NCBI RefSeq assembly: GCF_029784155.1
Contig: NC_073691.1
Location: 53,825,978-53,889,977, forward strand
Direction: 5' to 3'
Source of the DNA: Uranotaenia lowii
Taxonomy: Eukaryota; Arthropoda; Insecta; Diptera; Culicidae
DNA length: 64,000 nt
Shown: one piece after another, positions 44,640 to 57,599 of the stretch
How the letters are laid out: every line of letters starts with the position of its first letter
Position numbering within the stretch: position 1 is the first letter of the stretch
Translations under genes and position numbers: made by a program
Notes under the pieces: model-generated
What the model saw: the letters and a program-made list of their open reading frames with translations, nothing else
The model's database searches: none
What the model was told of the DNA's origin: nothing

Positions 44640-46510
44640 AGGAATAAAACAAAAGGAACTCACTTTTATCAGTGATTGCAAACTTAGAATTTTCTCAAGA
44701 GTCTGGTAGATAAAGCTTATTTGATTTTAGCTTAGAATAAGTAGTTTTTTTTTGAGTAAGCATTTAAATTCTGTGAAAAAATATTCTAAAGTCAAATCAA
44801 ATATGTTAAATCTACCAAACTCTTGAGTAAATTCAAAGATTTAAACCATCGATAAAAATAGAATAAATTTTCAAAAGTTAAATAAGAGATTTAAAAATTT
44901 CGATTCAATTTTGATGTTGCAAACCCAACGAACTCAATCCTAAGTTAAAATTACAGTTTGTAAGTTGGCTCTTGAAAAATTGCAATAAACTTAATGTTGT
45001 ACAATACACCACAAAAATATGATATTTCTGTATAATTTGTTTTTCGTGAATATAAGATACATGTTTCTATCAACACATTTTTTTCATTAAAATCAATTCC
45101 ATAATTAAATTTCCATGTTGAATTTTTAAAACATAAAATCGAGCAAAACATGCAAAATAAACTTTCATTCTTCATTTTATTCATGATTTTAAGTTGAATT
45201 TTATATAAAAATTGACTTCGATTGAAAATTTTAATTTGACACAAAATCAAATGTCCTAGGTCTATGCGATTTTAACAAAGTAAGGACTGCAAAGAAATCT
45301 AAGCCCGAAATTTGGCATTTTCTTTCTCAGAAACCACTGGACCACTGGCTTCTCAGCATGCGAAAAAAAACGAGATATCTCGTTGTTGGCCCGCTGTGTG
45401 TTAATTTATCAACGAAATAGTAATCTAAATCTGAATTTTGAATTTAAATTTTGTATTAGAATCTGAAACTGCATTTAATACTTGTATTTTGAATCTGTTT
45501 TCGAATTTCAATATGATCTCTGAATATAAACTTCAGATCACAATTTAAAATATGAGCCAAGAAGTGAAATTTGATTCAGAGCCCTCAGCCATAAATCAAA
45601 TTAAATTCTGATGTTTTGGATTTCAATTTGACATTCAATCTGGAATGTGAATGTAAATCAGATTCATCATTAGGGAAAATAACATTTTATGAATTTCGAA
45701 TAATGAATCAGATTCTGAGTTTTCAATTCTGAATCGCCATTTTGAATGTATGATATGTTTGAAATGTACATAAGAATTCAGCTAAAGAACTTCGAATCTG
45801 AATATGAATATGAAGAAAAATTCAACCTTGATGTTAAAAATGCATATGAGGAACTCAAAGCCAATGGGGTATACGTGCAAAATAAGTCGATTTTTAGTTA
45901 ATAATGCCAAATTATTTTTCATATTTCAAACAATATTTGATGGTTATTTCAGGGTTTTTGTTTTAAATTCTTTAACGTTCAAATGAAAAATGCAATTTTT
46001 TGAAAAGCATATAGAAAATAACCAAACACAACAATTTGAAAGCATGTTTTAACGAAAAAGGCTTTTAAATATGTATACCCCTAGGCTTCAAGGGCCCATA
46101 TGATAGGTTCGAAAAGCATGAATCAAATTTGGAATTAAATGAAAACTCTCATTGAAACCAGGATTTCTTTCTGAAAATAAAGAATCCTAAACGTAATACA
46201 GAAGCCGAAAAATGAAATCAGAAAGACAATCTGGATTTTGATAGTATGGAACCAGAACCTCCAATATGAGATCAATCTCATTTAACATTTAATATTCAGA
46301 TTTGAGTTTCTATCTATAAGAGAGAAAATTTTGAAAAACTATAACAGAGCACTAAACTTTGGGATTAGTTTTCAAGGATTTGGCATCAGTTCTGAGTTTA
46401 AATTGTTACTCTTGATTCGTGAATAATAAAATTCAATCATAAAAATTTTATTTAGGTTTTGAAATTTTAGTGCAGAGTAGAAAACCTCGCTTGCTTTTCC
46501 TGGTTATGAT
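44640..46510 (+). repeat. kilobase-scale dispersed repeat, copy 2
   Basis: Collinear with copy 1 (32640-34055) and with the inverse of 57600-58860. Landmarks: ACCATCGATAAAA then TTTTCAAAAG (44850), a GAATCTGAA-rich section (45420-45830), GTATGGAACCAGAA (46250), GGATTAGTTTTCAAGG then TTACTCTTGATTCGTG (46360-46425), ending at CTCGCTTGCTTTTCCTGG (46488-46505). Confidence 0.65.
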
Positions 46511-49500
46511 CCCAAACACCAACACACCTTTTACACCAACTTTGTAGAACATAGTTAAGCTCTATCTTGTTAACTTACCTGGTTAAAATAATAGTTTAAA
46601 AAGCATGGAAAAATTGTGTTTTTTTTCGCTTTTTTTTTGTTGTAAGCTATACTTCACCTCAAAGTTCTACAGTGCTCAATTGAAAAAGACTCAAATGAGA
46701 TATTCTAGTGACCAGTTCCATAAAAGTAAGTCACGGGTAATCACGGGAAAGCCAGAAATGCATTAATTCACAGACAAACGTTTGCAATGATCTATACTAC
46801 CAGGTAAAAACCCGTGTTTTTCAAATTTATCTAGGAAATTTTAAAAAAATTGTCGATTTGAACAAATGCAAAATTTATAGAATACGGAAAATAAAATCCG
46901 CCAAAGATCTCATAACTTAAGATCTGTGAATTGTAAGCGAATTGAGAGAATATTCTCAAATAACAATATTACATTGAATTAACCACTAAAAAATTGCTGA
47001 GAACAAAGTTGATGTTCAGACTTTGCAATCTTCGTTTTCATTTTAATCGAAAAAAAAAATCAATGAAAGACATAAGGTTAAGTTCATGAACTTTTGACAA
47101 AAATTAACAATCTTATATTCTGGCTTGAAAACTCAAATTTGACTACATTTAACATACACGAATGCCTCCAACAACGCTATTAGTATGATTTTGTCTTTGA
47201 AAAAACTATTAAAAAGGTTAAAAAATGATCATAAAAAATAAATTGTTCTAGACCCCTCGATGGATTATTTCAAATTTAAGCTCAAATGAACGGGGAAAGT
47301 CTCAGCTTTTGAATGGTACAAAAATTAACGATGCCTTTTTTCAAAACAAAATTAAGTTTTCTTCCAGAGACTCCGTGCCATCAATAGATATCGCAAATAT
47401 AGTCGAGTTACTTTGCCAAAGAAACCGATGATCTGCAACCAACCCTCAGGCCAGCAGTAAATTTTGACCACATAGGTGTGGTTACTGGCCCCCACAATCA
47501 TCAATTAGTTTTTCCCACGACCCTGCCTAAACTCATGTTTTAAGGATATAATGGGGATTCAATTTAATTTCACTCAAAAAGTTTTGAAATTACTATCAGT
47601 TCCTACATAATTTAGGGCACAACTTATAAAGTTTTACTTAGAGGGGGTTTATCTACGAAAAATTTGATTGCTTTGAAACTTAGTTTAAAAATTGATTATT
47701 TTAAATGAACAAATATCGCTCCACAATTTGATGCGGCTCTAGTATCGAATTAGTACTTGTTCTCGAGCTCTGAATATTTTAAATAACTGCCCAACAGATA
47801 GACCATGGAAGCCGACCTTACTGTTGATGCCATAGCTGACAGTCGTTTTTTCAGTATATTTTTTTCATCGTCTTCACACCACAATTTCGACCCATTTCCG
47901 GAAACAGTTGTTCAAATCGTCTCAAATTCACCTCCCTCCACCATGATATTGTATTGACAGTTTTTCGAAGGTTTTATTTGTATTGAATTTTTTTTTAATC
48001 TATCGCTCGCTTTTTTCCGATATTGATGTTTCATAAATCCATAACGAAAAAACAAACCATCAATCATTTTTTCGCATTTTTGTTTGCGGGTAATGGATAG
48101 CCATCGTCGTCGTTCGCCATCGATGTCCCTTTTTTTAGGCGAGGAAACCCGGAAAACGCAACAGCACTTCTGAAAAGCCGCGCCATTGGTGTCAGAAGCT
48201 TCAAAACGACACCACATTCAATCGGTTCTAGTGCCTTTCGGTGTAAACTGGTGAAATAAAATAAATCGGACGCAAAAATGAAACAAATCGCCGCTAAGAG
48301 CGTTGTTTGTTAGATTTTTTTTATCTGTTTTAGAACCCTTGAAGTGAATAAGGAAGCCGACCTAGGTCGAGTCCTTCGTCAATCAAAATAATCCGATCAC
48401 TTCTGTTTATTTCGAGGTTTTTTTTTAAATAAAACTGTTGAAAACTTCTCTTGTTTTTTTTTTCAAATAACTTTAGAAAAAAAAAATATACACAGCTTTA
48501 TCAAACATCAATTGTACAACATCTCTTCAAATTCAAAAACATTTTAGTTTCAGTTACACCAAAAATACTACAATCAGCTTTCCAAAGCTCTCGCCTATCG
48601 TCGAGTGCTCTTGAATTTTTCGTATCGCCCATTGAAAAAAAAACTAAAGCCGGCAACATAAATTTTCAATCCAGGCGTCTCAATTCCAGTCCAGAACAAA
48701 CAAAATTGCAAACACTAAACAAACAGATCAATCATGTCCCTAATTGAACCGATATCTCATTAATCGAATTCGAGGGGTGCCCTCCGATTTGATTCGCCGC
48801 GCAGATGATAATTATGAAATTGATTTATTAGAACCCAAACATAAGTATGTAGTGCCGAGCCGGGTGAGGTGGGTTTGTTTGCTGAATGGGCTTCCGTTTA
48901 ATAACATTTCAAAAAACAAAACGGCCGCCGTTATTCGATTGAAATCCAACAGGTACGTACACACTGTTGTTTGTTGGTAATCACAATTAGCCATTATGTG
49001 ATTATTGGACCAATCAATCGATGGAATCGTGGTGGAAGTTTGGGAGGATACAGGCGTGATTAATGGAAACCCGTATGGAGCAGAAAAACTAGCCCTATAA
49101 AGCTGGAAATGCGATTCAGACAGGTTTTTTTTTTCTAGCCCAGTATAGTTTCATGCTGGAAACAATACAAAAAGGAACTGAACAAAGCTCATTGGAAAAA
49201 TAATCAATCAAAACTATCGGGGTCGGGGTATATTGTGAATCATGGTGTGGCAAATGGGTGTATCGAATTGAGCTTTTCCCACATTGAATTTTGTTATTAG
49301 ATTTTTTTGACAATAACAGTCAGTTTAATATAGTTAATATTTTTTATTTTTTTATATTTTAATATTTTCAGTATCCAGTGTTCGGGGAGATGATTTTACA
49401 TTTTTTTTCAAAATCGGCCAATAAAAACAACTAAAACTAGCTTCATTTAAAATTGTAACAAAAACAATTGCCTGTATTTCAGTTATTAATTATTGGATTC

Positions 49501-49876
49501 CCAGATCTATTTTAATACAAATTTAGGATTTGCTTTATACTTTTAAGAAAAAAAATACGGACAAAATTACAACTTTCCTGAGTGTTGACATTTTTGCATC
49601 CTTAGTAGACTCACAAGCACGAAAATTACTTTTGCGAGAGCAGGCATATTGAAGGCATCGAAGGAATAAAAAATAATATTTGGGCAATCTCTTGATAAAT
49701 AGGTGTTAGAACTAAAATAAGTGTTTCAGTTTACAAGAAACTGAACTTACCACAACTAGTTTATATCTGTCAATTGTTAAAAAGATATCAGTTTTTTCAT
49801 ATTTAAACATCTTTCTAAAGGACACACATTTACGAATTGAGTTTTATCGGGATTTGATAAGAATTCATTTATCATA
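46511..49876. other. mostly AT-rich stretch without recognised genes
   Basis: A somewhat GC-richer section at 48050-48260 and 48740-48960 carries short frames (for example 48744-48980, lacking an ATG) that match nothing I know. A pyrimidine-rich TTTTCAG at about 49370 could be a splice acceptor but has no supporting exon. Confidence 0.35.
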
Positions 49877-51553
49877 GGGAAGATATGGGCATAATGGTCA
49901 CCTTAAGAAAAACGCTTATTTAACCATAGAAAATAGCTTTAATATTTTAATAACATCATTGTTTCGTGTTCAAACACTAAGTTGGTCTATTGCCTAATTG
50001 GCTGAAACTTGAAAAAGTAGATAAAAACGTTTAAAAATGCATTTTAATTTTTTTTGCCGAAAGCTGAAAACCAGTCATTGCAGGGACATAATGAGAACCC
50101 CCCTCTGGGCAGTATAAGCATCTTTAATCGGGGCACGATGAGTGTTTTCTGCCGGGGAATCTAGCAGCGAATTCAACTCGATGAAGTCAATTGAATAATA
50201 GAGCTACAATTTGACTTGTTTCATTTGACGGTTTGGCCTAGAGTCGATGGGCGCGCTCACTATCCCGGTATACGATTTCTCATGCGTTAAACAGAGAAAG
50301 CAATAGCCTTCACTAATCTAATTTCACTCCGATTAGCAGTCATTCTTATGGAAATCTGTGTAAGAGTAAAGAGCAAGCTTTATTTTTTTTAGCAGGGCCA
50401 AGCCCAATTGGATGGTGTCGGAGAGATAATCAGAGGCCCAATCGTCAGATGTAAACTAGTCATGCTATAGCTCTATAATTCAGTTGACTACATCGAGTTG
50501 AATTCGCTGCTAGATTATATGGCAGAAAACGCTCATCGTGCCCCGATTGATAGTGCTCTGTTCGCCTCGAGTCAACATATTAACCTTCCCATGCCGTTCG
50601 CAAAATATCCGTTTCGGGGAAATTTGAGTTGTAGTTTGATTTCGTTCTCCTGGCTGTAATTGTTAACCGATTTTGATGATATTATATTCATTGTGTAGGT
50701 AATTTATTCTTATTACTCAAAATTTTAAAATAAAGTCGATATGTATTACCAAGTTATCGGAAACTTGTTCAGAAAGTAAAAAGTCCGAAAAATCAATTTT
50801 ATATTTAAAATGCTCATAACTTTCTACAGCTTTTCTGTATTTAAGTGTTTCATTGATGTTTGAAACCGTCAAGAATCCATCTATTCGACAGTGTATAGAT
50901 ATGTTGGGGTCCAATGAAAGTTTTGACCGCTATCTCAGATCTTCCGGTAGAAAAAAATCTAACTTCAAAAAAACGATATCCATTTTTTGCTTTGCATAGC
51001 TGTATTTCATTTCCCAATGAACCGATTTTCAAAACTCAGATTTCAATTTTTTGACGTTAGTTTGATCATTATTTTCATAGAACATACTTGGTCTGTCAAA
51101 ATTCATAGTTCTTCAGTATATTGGAATGATGATAAAGAGATTTTAAATGTGCGCTTCGGGTCATATTGACCCGAACGACATGGGAAGGTTAAAGTAAAAA
51201 CGCGTTTTAAAATCGATTAAAGTGAAAAATCAATAATTTTATGATGGTGAAAATTGAGAAACAATGTGTTCATAATGTTGCAGTGCGTACGTTATAGATC
51301 AAGATTTAAATGTCATGAAAGCTTATTTTGTGGTGCTCAAAAATTATGATATTTTCATCACTTGAGAAGCTACCTGTTTTTTTTTTCAACATTTCCGTAA
51401 AGATGAAAAGAAGATTTCTTTTTTGGTGAAAAACTTATTCTATAGGAAGTACGAAACAAATCCTTATGCAAATTTATTTTAGAAAATAGATACTTTTGTA
51501 AAAAAGAGGAGTGCTTATTATGCCTCGGGTGCTCGTTGTGCCCTTATCTCTCC
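49877..51553. mobile_element. composite repeat with GGGCA-AATG motifs and a 90-bp inverted repeat
   Basis: The left edge GGAAGATATGGGCATAATGG and the reverse-complemented right edge GAGATAAGGGCACAACGAG are similar. Inside, 50121-50205 is repeated inverted at 50469-50553 with few differences (AATCGGGGCACGATGAG, CTAGCAGCGAATTCAACTCG). A piggyBac-like MITE occupies 50584-51188. Overall boundaries are tentative; the inner inverted repeat is clear. Confidence 0.5.
50584..51188. mobile_element. piggyBac-like MITE with TTAA target sites
   Basis: TTAA flanks both ends (50580-50583, 51189-51192), with terminal inverted repeats CCTTCCCATGYCGTTCG. The right subterminal region carries the palindrome GGGTCATATTGACCC. 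TTAA duplication is diagnostic of piggyBac. The interior has no transposase. Confidence 0.8.
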
Positions 51554-52539
51554 TATTTCTTTCTCAGGTGAATAAGTTGGTTTCTTGACTTTTGGCCTGA
51601 TGTTTTTGCAAAAGTACGTTTTCCTGGTGTGATATTTCTCAAAAGGTGTTCTGGAGATCGAAAAAATGCAACTTATAAAATTTTATTTCCCACAGCAATG
51701 AACTTTAAATTTGTTAAAAACGTAGGTGCAAAATTTTTGCAATTTAACCATGGACAAAGAATCGTAATTATCAAAATTTCAAAGCAAAACACTCTTTATA
51801 ATAAAAAACACAATGATGTCATTTGCTTGCAAGGAAATTATTCCTTATTCCCTACGCATCACAGCATACTAAAATATAAATAATCAAATTCAGAATATTT
51901 ATTTGATTATTTTGAATATTCAGAAACTGATAAGGAGTTGAAATTTTCATGCAGCTCTGTAGAGTTTTAACATTATTATTGGAGAAAATAATTCCTTATT
52001 CTTCCAAACAAATGATTTATTGAAGAAACATATTTCTAGCGTAACATTTCATAAGAGCAAAACTAGCAGTTAGCTCGAAACAAAAAAAAAAACGCGTTTG
52101 AAATTTCGGAACATCTTATGAAATCCTATTTAAAAAAAATCGACCATTTTTGTTCAACAAAATAAAAAGGTGTACATTATGTTCAATTATTGTTCGTTGG
52201 TTAATCAAGAAGTTTTACTTTTTTTTACTAATTTTAAGATTTTTTCGAGTTTGACCCTTTGTGGTTTACGATTCGAGTAACGCCTGAAAGTATCGCTCAA
52301 TTTTAAAGTTTTCTGTTTTAATTTTGAAGTTTTGCCCTTTGGTCCTACAAAAAAAACCTAATTAGGCCGTTTTGTCACCCACGGTCGTCTCAGTTACGTC
52401 TGTTGGCCCTACACGAATAGAAAAATTAAACCCATTTCGAATAGGCATAACTTCACGTTCCAACGAAAATGCATCAACAGAAGTTTCGCCCAATTGAATT
52501 TTATCAATTTATTGAAAGTTTTAAGGGATTTAAAGATGA
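51554..52539. other. AT-rich stretch, no recognised feature
   Basis: No coding or RNA signal seen. The motif TGCCCTTTGGTCCTAC near 52335 looks repeat-like but is single here. Confidence 0.35.
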
Positions 52540-52655
52540 AATGCAGCAGCAGCCTTAGATATCTGCGCTTTTCAGGGGCAATTCCGTCTTATTTCCACCG
52601 GAAGGCCAAATCAAAACAATCAGCAGCAGCCTTAAATATCTGCGCTATTTGTGCT
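52540..52655 (-). repeat. two inverted units of the ~80-bp repeat family
   Basis: On the minus strand, ATATTTAAGGCTGCTGCTG and CCTTCCGGTGGAAATAAGAC match the 35299-35612 array unit, at closer similarity to the apparent consensus than most units there. Confidence 0.7.
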
Positions 52656-52916
52656 TATTCTACCAACCACGCCATTGTCGTGATTTTACGAATCTCAATT
52701 CAGAGATTCTCTTAAACAGGTCTGTCGCTCGCAAGAATAGATCAATGACTCCCTTTGTTTTGTTTGTTTGTCAAGTGCTGCCAAAATAGCAAATGTTCTC
52801 ATAGAAATTTATTTTATTTTATTCATCTACACTGTTGCCGAATACAACTATTATTTTATTTTATTCCTAATTAAATTTGATTTATTTTCTGTATATTCTT
52901 CATCTCATCCCCACAG

Positions 52917-53006
52917 AAACCACGTTTAATAGGTGAAGTGCAACCGCGTACATCTGGGATGACCGTTAACTCGATTTGTTTACATTTGGAAGTTTCACCC
53001 TTTTGA
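52917..53006 (+). other. weak candidate terminal exon
   Basis: A good acceptor (TTCTTCATCTCATCCCCACAG, ending 52916, preceded by a long pyrimidine/AT-rich stretch) is followed by 29 open codons in one frame (start KPRLIGEVQPRTSG), a TGA at 53004-53006 and AATAAA at 53036-53041. If joined to the 37880-37918 micro-exon phase, the frame would instead stop after six codons. No homology is recognised, so this stays a signal-level guess. Confidence 0.25.
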
Positions 53007-54889
53007 AATGTTACCCTTGATTTGTTACATTTGAAAATAAAAGAAAGTTAATAACCAACGAATAAACCATTCCAAATCTGTAATAAAATTGTAAAATTGT
53101 AAACAAAATTCCTCTCAAATGTAATCAGCGGTTTGTAGTTTCGATCCAAACGATAAAACTTTTTTATTTTACTTTAAAAAAAATCATTTTTTTGATAATT
53201 TTTGCATTGAAATGATTTTTTTTTTGTATAAAATGAAAGCCGCTTTTTGTTCACGATGGCACATACATCTTTTGCAAATGTTATCTCGAATTTTGAAATT
53301 TTGGAAGTAGAATACAAGGTCATTGCATCATAAAGTAGGATATGATTGATATCAACCGATCTAGTGATCGATAAATTCACTTTTTCTGTTCAACGCGCTT
53401 CAGAGGATTTATAGAATTCTTTAAGGAAAAAGAATTGGACTGAAATAATAATGTGCCATGGACCAGCTATTAACTTCTTCAGTTTGGAGAAAATGACAAT
53501 CCGCCTTTTGATAAGCAGTCCAATGCATTAAAAATAAATTCTTTTTAAAAATCATAATGATTGGTGGATTCTTTGTATTAGAAGGTTAAAAAATGTTGAG
53601 TTCATTTGAATAAAAAGGGAAAACCATGCGAAAAACATTGTTTATTAAAAAAAAATGCAAATTTAGCCTGCAATTATCATTTCCAACCAAGTTAACCATT
53701 CTGAAGCGGTCAATATGAAATCAGAAAGCTCAAAGATTTATTTTGGAGATTCTTCCAGATCTTTTGCAAGGTCTCTAAGTGACTATTCCTTTTAAAAATT
53801 CGTTAGAGCTACTTGACCACTCATGAGTACTTTAGAAAGAGCAAAAACGTCAAGATCTTGTATGTATGTAATAATGAGAAGAATGTAAAAATAAGAAGTT
53901 TGGATCAAATAAAGATTAATATCTGATTAATTTATGGTCCGTAGTACAATTTTTAAAAGTGATTCTTTTTTTTGCCGACAGCTGAAATTTGGGTAAGATT
54001 TTCTTTCTTTGCCCTTAAAAAATTGAATTGAATATCGTATCATTTTTTTCCTGTCATAAATTTCAATGTTAAGATGAGCAAGCAATTTATTTGGTCATTA
54101 AACATTATCAAAAAAAATCGTAAAAGGCTTCAAAATCTATCTACTGATGAGGTTTTTTAAGGTATTTTGGAAAAAAAAAACAGCAGACTATCAAATATGA
54201 TAATTTTTATTTCTATTTATTTGCAATGACATCTGCAGTAAAATAATTTTCTTCGTTCTGAAGATTATTCCTTGAATTTTTAACCAAAGCGCCTTAATAC
54301 ACAAAATTTGCAACGAAATGTTTTGTACACCGAAACACTTTATTTTAATGTTTTTGTTACGTAGATGCCACGAGGTGTTACGCTTTCGGTATTAAAAATG
54401 TTCATTAAATTGCAATCCCTACCTGGCTTTCGTAAATTCATATTTTCATCAAAGTGTTTGGTGTCGTTCAATTGGCGCCCCGTTAATGTGAAAAGCAATT
54501 ACATCAATTCACATTGAAAAATTCCAAGGTTTCGGAAACTAAATTGAACTATCAGCAATTTTGTCGTGTGAAAATAGTAGAGTAAAGAGTGGGGAAAATA
54601 GCTTAAAATTTCTCTGATGAGATGACCAAAACAAAACTGATTTGTGATATTTTTTTCTCGATGTGATGCTCAGCGAATTCCGTTTGACGTCGACAGCATT
54701 GAGCGTCACAACGAAATTCATTCTGCTGCTGAATTGATACTCACTGTATTAATATCAAATATATTCGGAATAATTGCAAATCTGAATAACTGAAATTCAT
54801 CAACAAGTAACAAAATTTAAAAAAAAAAACTTTATCGGTATTCTGAACCTGGGATAAGTTTTTAAGGTATAGATCCGGTATAGATAATT
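53007..54889. other. AT-rich stretch; right edge is a fragment of the dispersed repeat
   Basis: About 54830-54880 (TATTCTGAACCTGGGATAAG and following) matches the dispersed repeat family near 57720 (inverted) and 46355. Otherwise nothing is recognised. Confidence 0.4.
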
Positions 54890-56386
54890 CAGTGGTCGGC
54901 AACCTTTTGAGTCCGAAGAGCCAAAAACCTCAAGTTTTCAAAATTTTAGAGTTTGAAAGAGCCATATTTAAAATTTATTGTTTTTGTTTTTTAATTAAAA
55001 AATCAAAATATATGAATGATCAATGAACATTAGTTTTACGAAAATAACTTTAAACCCATGAGAGTTTTTTTTTAACTCCTGGATTTTTCTTTTCAATCTG
55101 TTTTTGATTACCATGAAGAAACTGGATTTTCTTCTGGATCGTAAACTCTTATAACATGGTTTGATTGTATATAAAATTTAATACGTTGACAAACATCGAA
55201 TCAAGAAAGTTTTAAGTGCATATACAGCTTAAATGAATACTTTTCATTATTTTAATGTGAAAGATTTGAACATATCAACGAAAGCAGCATATTAATAAAT
55301 TCTTCGACAAAGAAAAGCTTTTAAAAGAACAAAGAAAAAGGAAATTTGTTTTAAAATTATCATGCTTTTTAAAGGCATTCCCCAGATATAGTTAATCCTT
55401 TCCAAAATCTAGAAGTATGAGATAAAAATCAACTAAAACTTATGTAGTTGAAAGTTTAAATCTTCAGAAATTGTGCTCCTGACAACTGGTAGAAATTTAA
55501 AAATTCTTGACGTCAGGCGAACGTGTCTTCTGAATTTTATGAATCTGAAAAATTCAAAATTTTCATTTTGTGTCACATGTGATTCTTCAGTATTGTGCGT
55601 CCAAATGGATGAAAAATTTAATTCGAAAGATTGTATATTATTTTTCAACGTTTGCTTAAGCTTAGCTTACTGGATAAATGTTGTTTAACCAGTATAAATC
55701 TGTAAAAATGAAATTTTGTAGAAAATTCGTGAAGGAAAATTCTCAGAAAATAAATAAAAAACAGTACATTTTTACAGAAAAAAATCAGTTTGAGGATATT
55801 TTTAAAGTTTCAAAACAAAAAATAATAAAGATATATCAACGGTGATAAACTCTTAATCGAAAATTTAAAAAAAAATTATGTTCGTTACTGAAACATCGTT
55901 CAAAATTTTCGTGCTTTTGGTAAATATTCGTTGCACGCATCATAAAGTTTTAGATATGTTCTCAAACTTACAGGTTTTCAATTTTTTTTTCAATACAATT
56001 AAAATTAAATTTTAAAAACAACTGCTCCGGAGAAGCATTGTCAATTTGGTTATTAACAACAAATATTTAGCTTGTGATTAAATTTTCAAATAGACTTTCA
56101 GAATTGAAATATTCGTTCATTCTCAATGCTAATTCGAGTTGGAAAAGGTGTCAAACTTTAATTTGTAATGCTCAATTCTCAGTTTTGGAATTTTATATTT
56201 CAATTTCATGTATTTATTCGCTTTTTTAAACCCGTTATCTATCGACCAGGCTTTCCAGACATTTTCTGTAAATATCGGGCTTATAAATTTAAAACTCAAA
56301 AAAATATACGTATTTTCCATAGAGATCCAAGAGATGAGCTGAAAAATAAACAAACAAAAAATTATTTTTACGAAGGCACATCATCG

Positions 56387-57321
56387 CACAGTGGTCAAAA
56401 ATACGAAAAACGTGATCGTTGCTTATAACTTTTTTAGGTCACATTTGAGCATATTGGTGTCGTCGGAGAAGTTTGTCAATAAAATCAGTTCTTTAATAAA
56501 AAACTATTATTTTTCTGATTAATCCCCCTACAAGTGAGATAAAATTTCTTACTTCTCTGTTATAGGTTTTAGCTCTTTGATGTCTTCGACAAACTTGTTT
56601 AAAATCAAATTTTCTACAACTTTGTCTCGAGTGTCAAGTTTCTAAAATAATTTTTATCCGAGATATCGGTAAAATAAGAAACTTAACCTCTTAAAATCAG
56701 TTTATTAATAATAACTTTTTTCAGTTAATTTAAAGTTTAATAATATGTTCAACAAAGTTGTTTGTGTTACTAGAATACACAACTTTGTTGAACATTTCAA
56801 GTTTGTAAAATGTGATACTGCAGAGCTATGTTATAAAAATTACCGAAAATAGGGCTTTTTCACGCCTTATTTTACAAACACCGGGCAAAATCGGGCAGCC
56901 CGCTTTAAATGCGAAATAAAGTCGAAGGTTTCGTCTACAAGATGCAGGTACAACATAGGAACATATTATTAAACTTTAAATTAACTGAAAAAAGTTATTA
57001 TTAATAAACTGATTTTTAGAGGTTAGGTTTCTTATTTGGCCGATATCTCGGATAATAATTATTTTAGAAACTTGGCATCTGAGACAAAGTTGTAGAAAAT
57101 TTGATTTTAAACAAGTTTGTCGAAGACATCAAAGAGCTAAAACCTATAACAGAGAAGTTAGAAATTATATCTCACTTGTAGGGGATTAATCAGGAAAATA
57201 ATAGTTTTTTATTAAAGAGCTAATTTTACTGACAAATTCCTCCGAAGACATCAATATGCTTAAATGTGACCTAAAAAAGTTATAAGCATCGATCACGTTT
57301 TTCGTATTTTTGACCACTGTG
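56387..57321. mobile_element. Transib-like palindromic MITE, CACAGTG ends, 5-bp duplication
   Basis: Both ends begin CACAGTGGTCAAAAATACG and the inverted arms run about 365 bp (56387-56752 and 56957-57321) at high identity. CATCG flanks both sides (56382-56386, 57322-57326). Transib elements have 5-bp duplications and CACWRTG termini related to the V(D)J RSS heptamer, and this end equals the heptamer CACAGTG. A ~200-bp spacer holds a second palindrome (ATGTTCAACAAAGTTGT, 56744-56794). No transposase is encoded. Confidence 0.65.
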
Positions 57322-57599
57322 CATCGGTTCAAATTTCAGTCTACAATTAAAAAAAATGCATGCAAGTATATTAAGCTATTTAGCTAAAACAAGTGGAAAA
57401 TTTGGAATTTCGTAAAAATTGTGAATAATCTTGGAAAAAACTGAGCCTTTCTCCTCAATATCCGGGCAACCGGACCGGACCTGGCATCTCCCATTTTTTT
57501 TCTTTGAAAATCTGGGCAAGCCCCGGGTAAAACTGGAATGCTAATGAGGCATGTCCGTAAAAATGGGGGGCGTTTTGGGGGTTTAAACCCTCCCTCATA

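Noticed and set aside
45365..45382. Perfect short palindrome AACGAGATATCTCGTT
   Set aside because: A single 16-bp palindrome without repeats or a partner is expected by chance in 64 kb.
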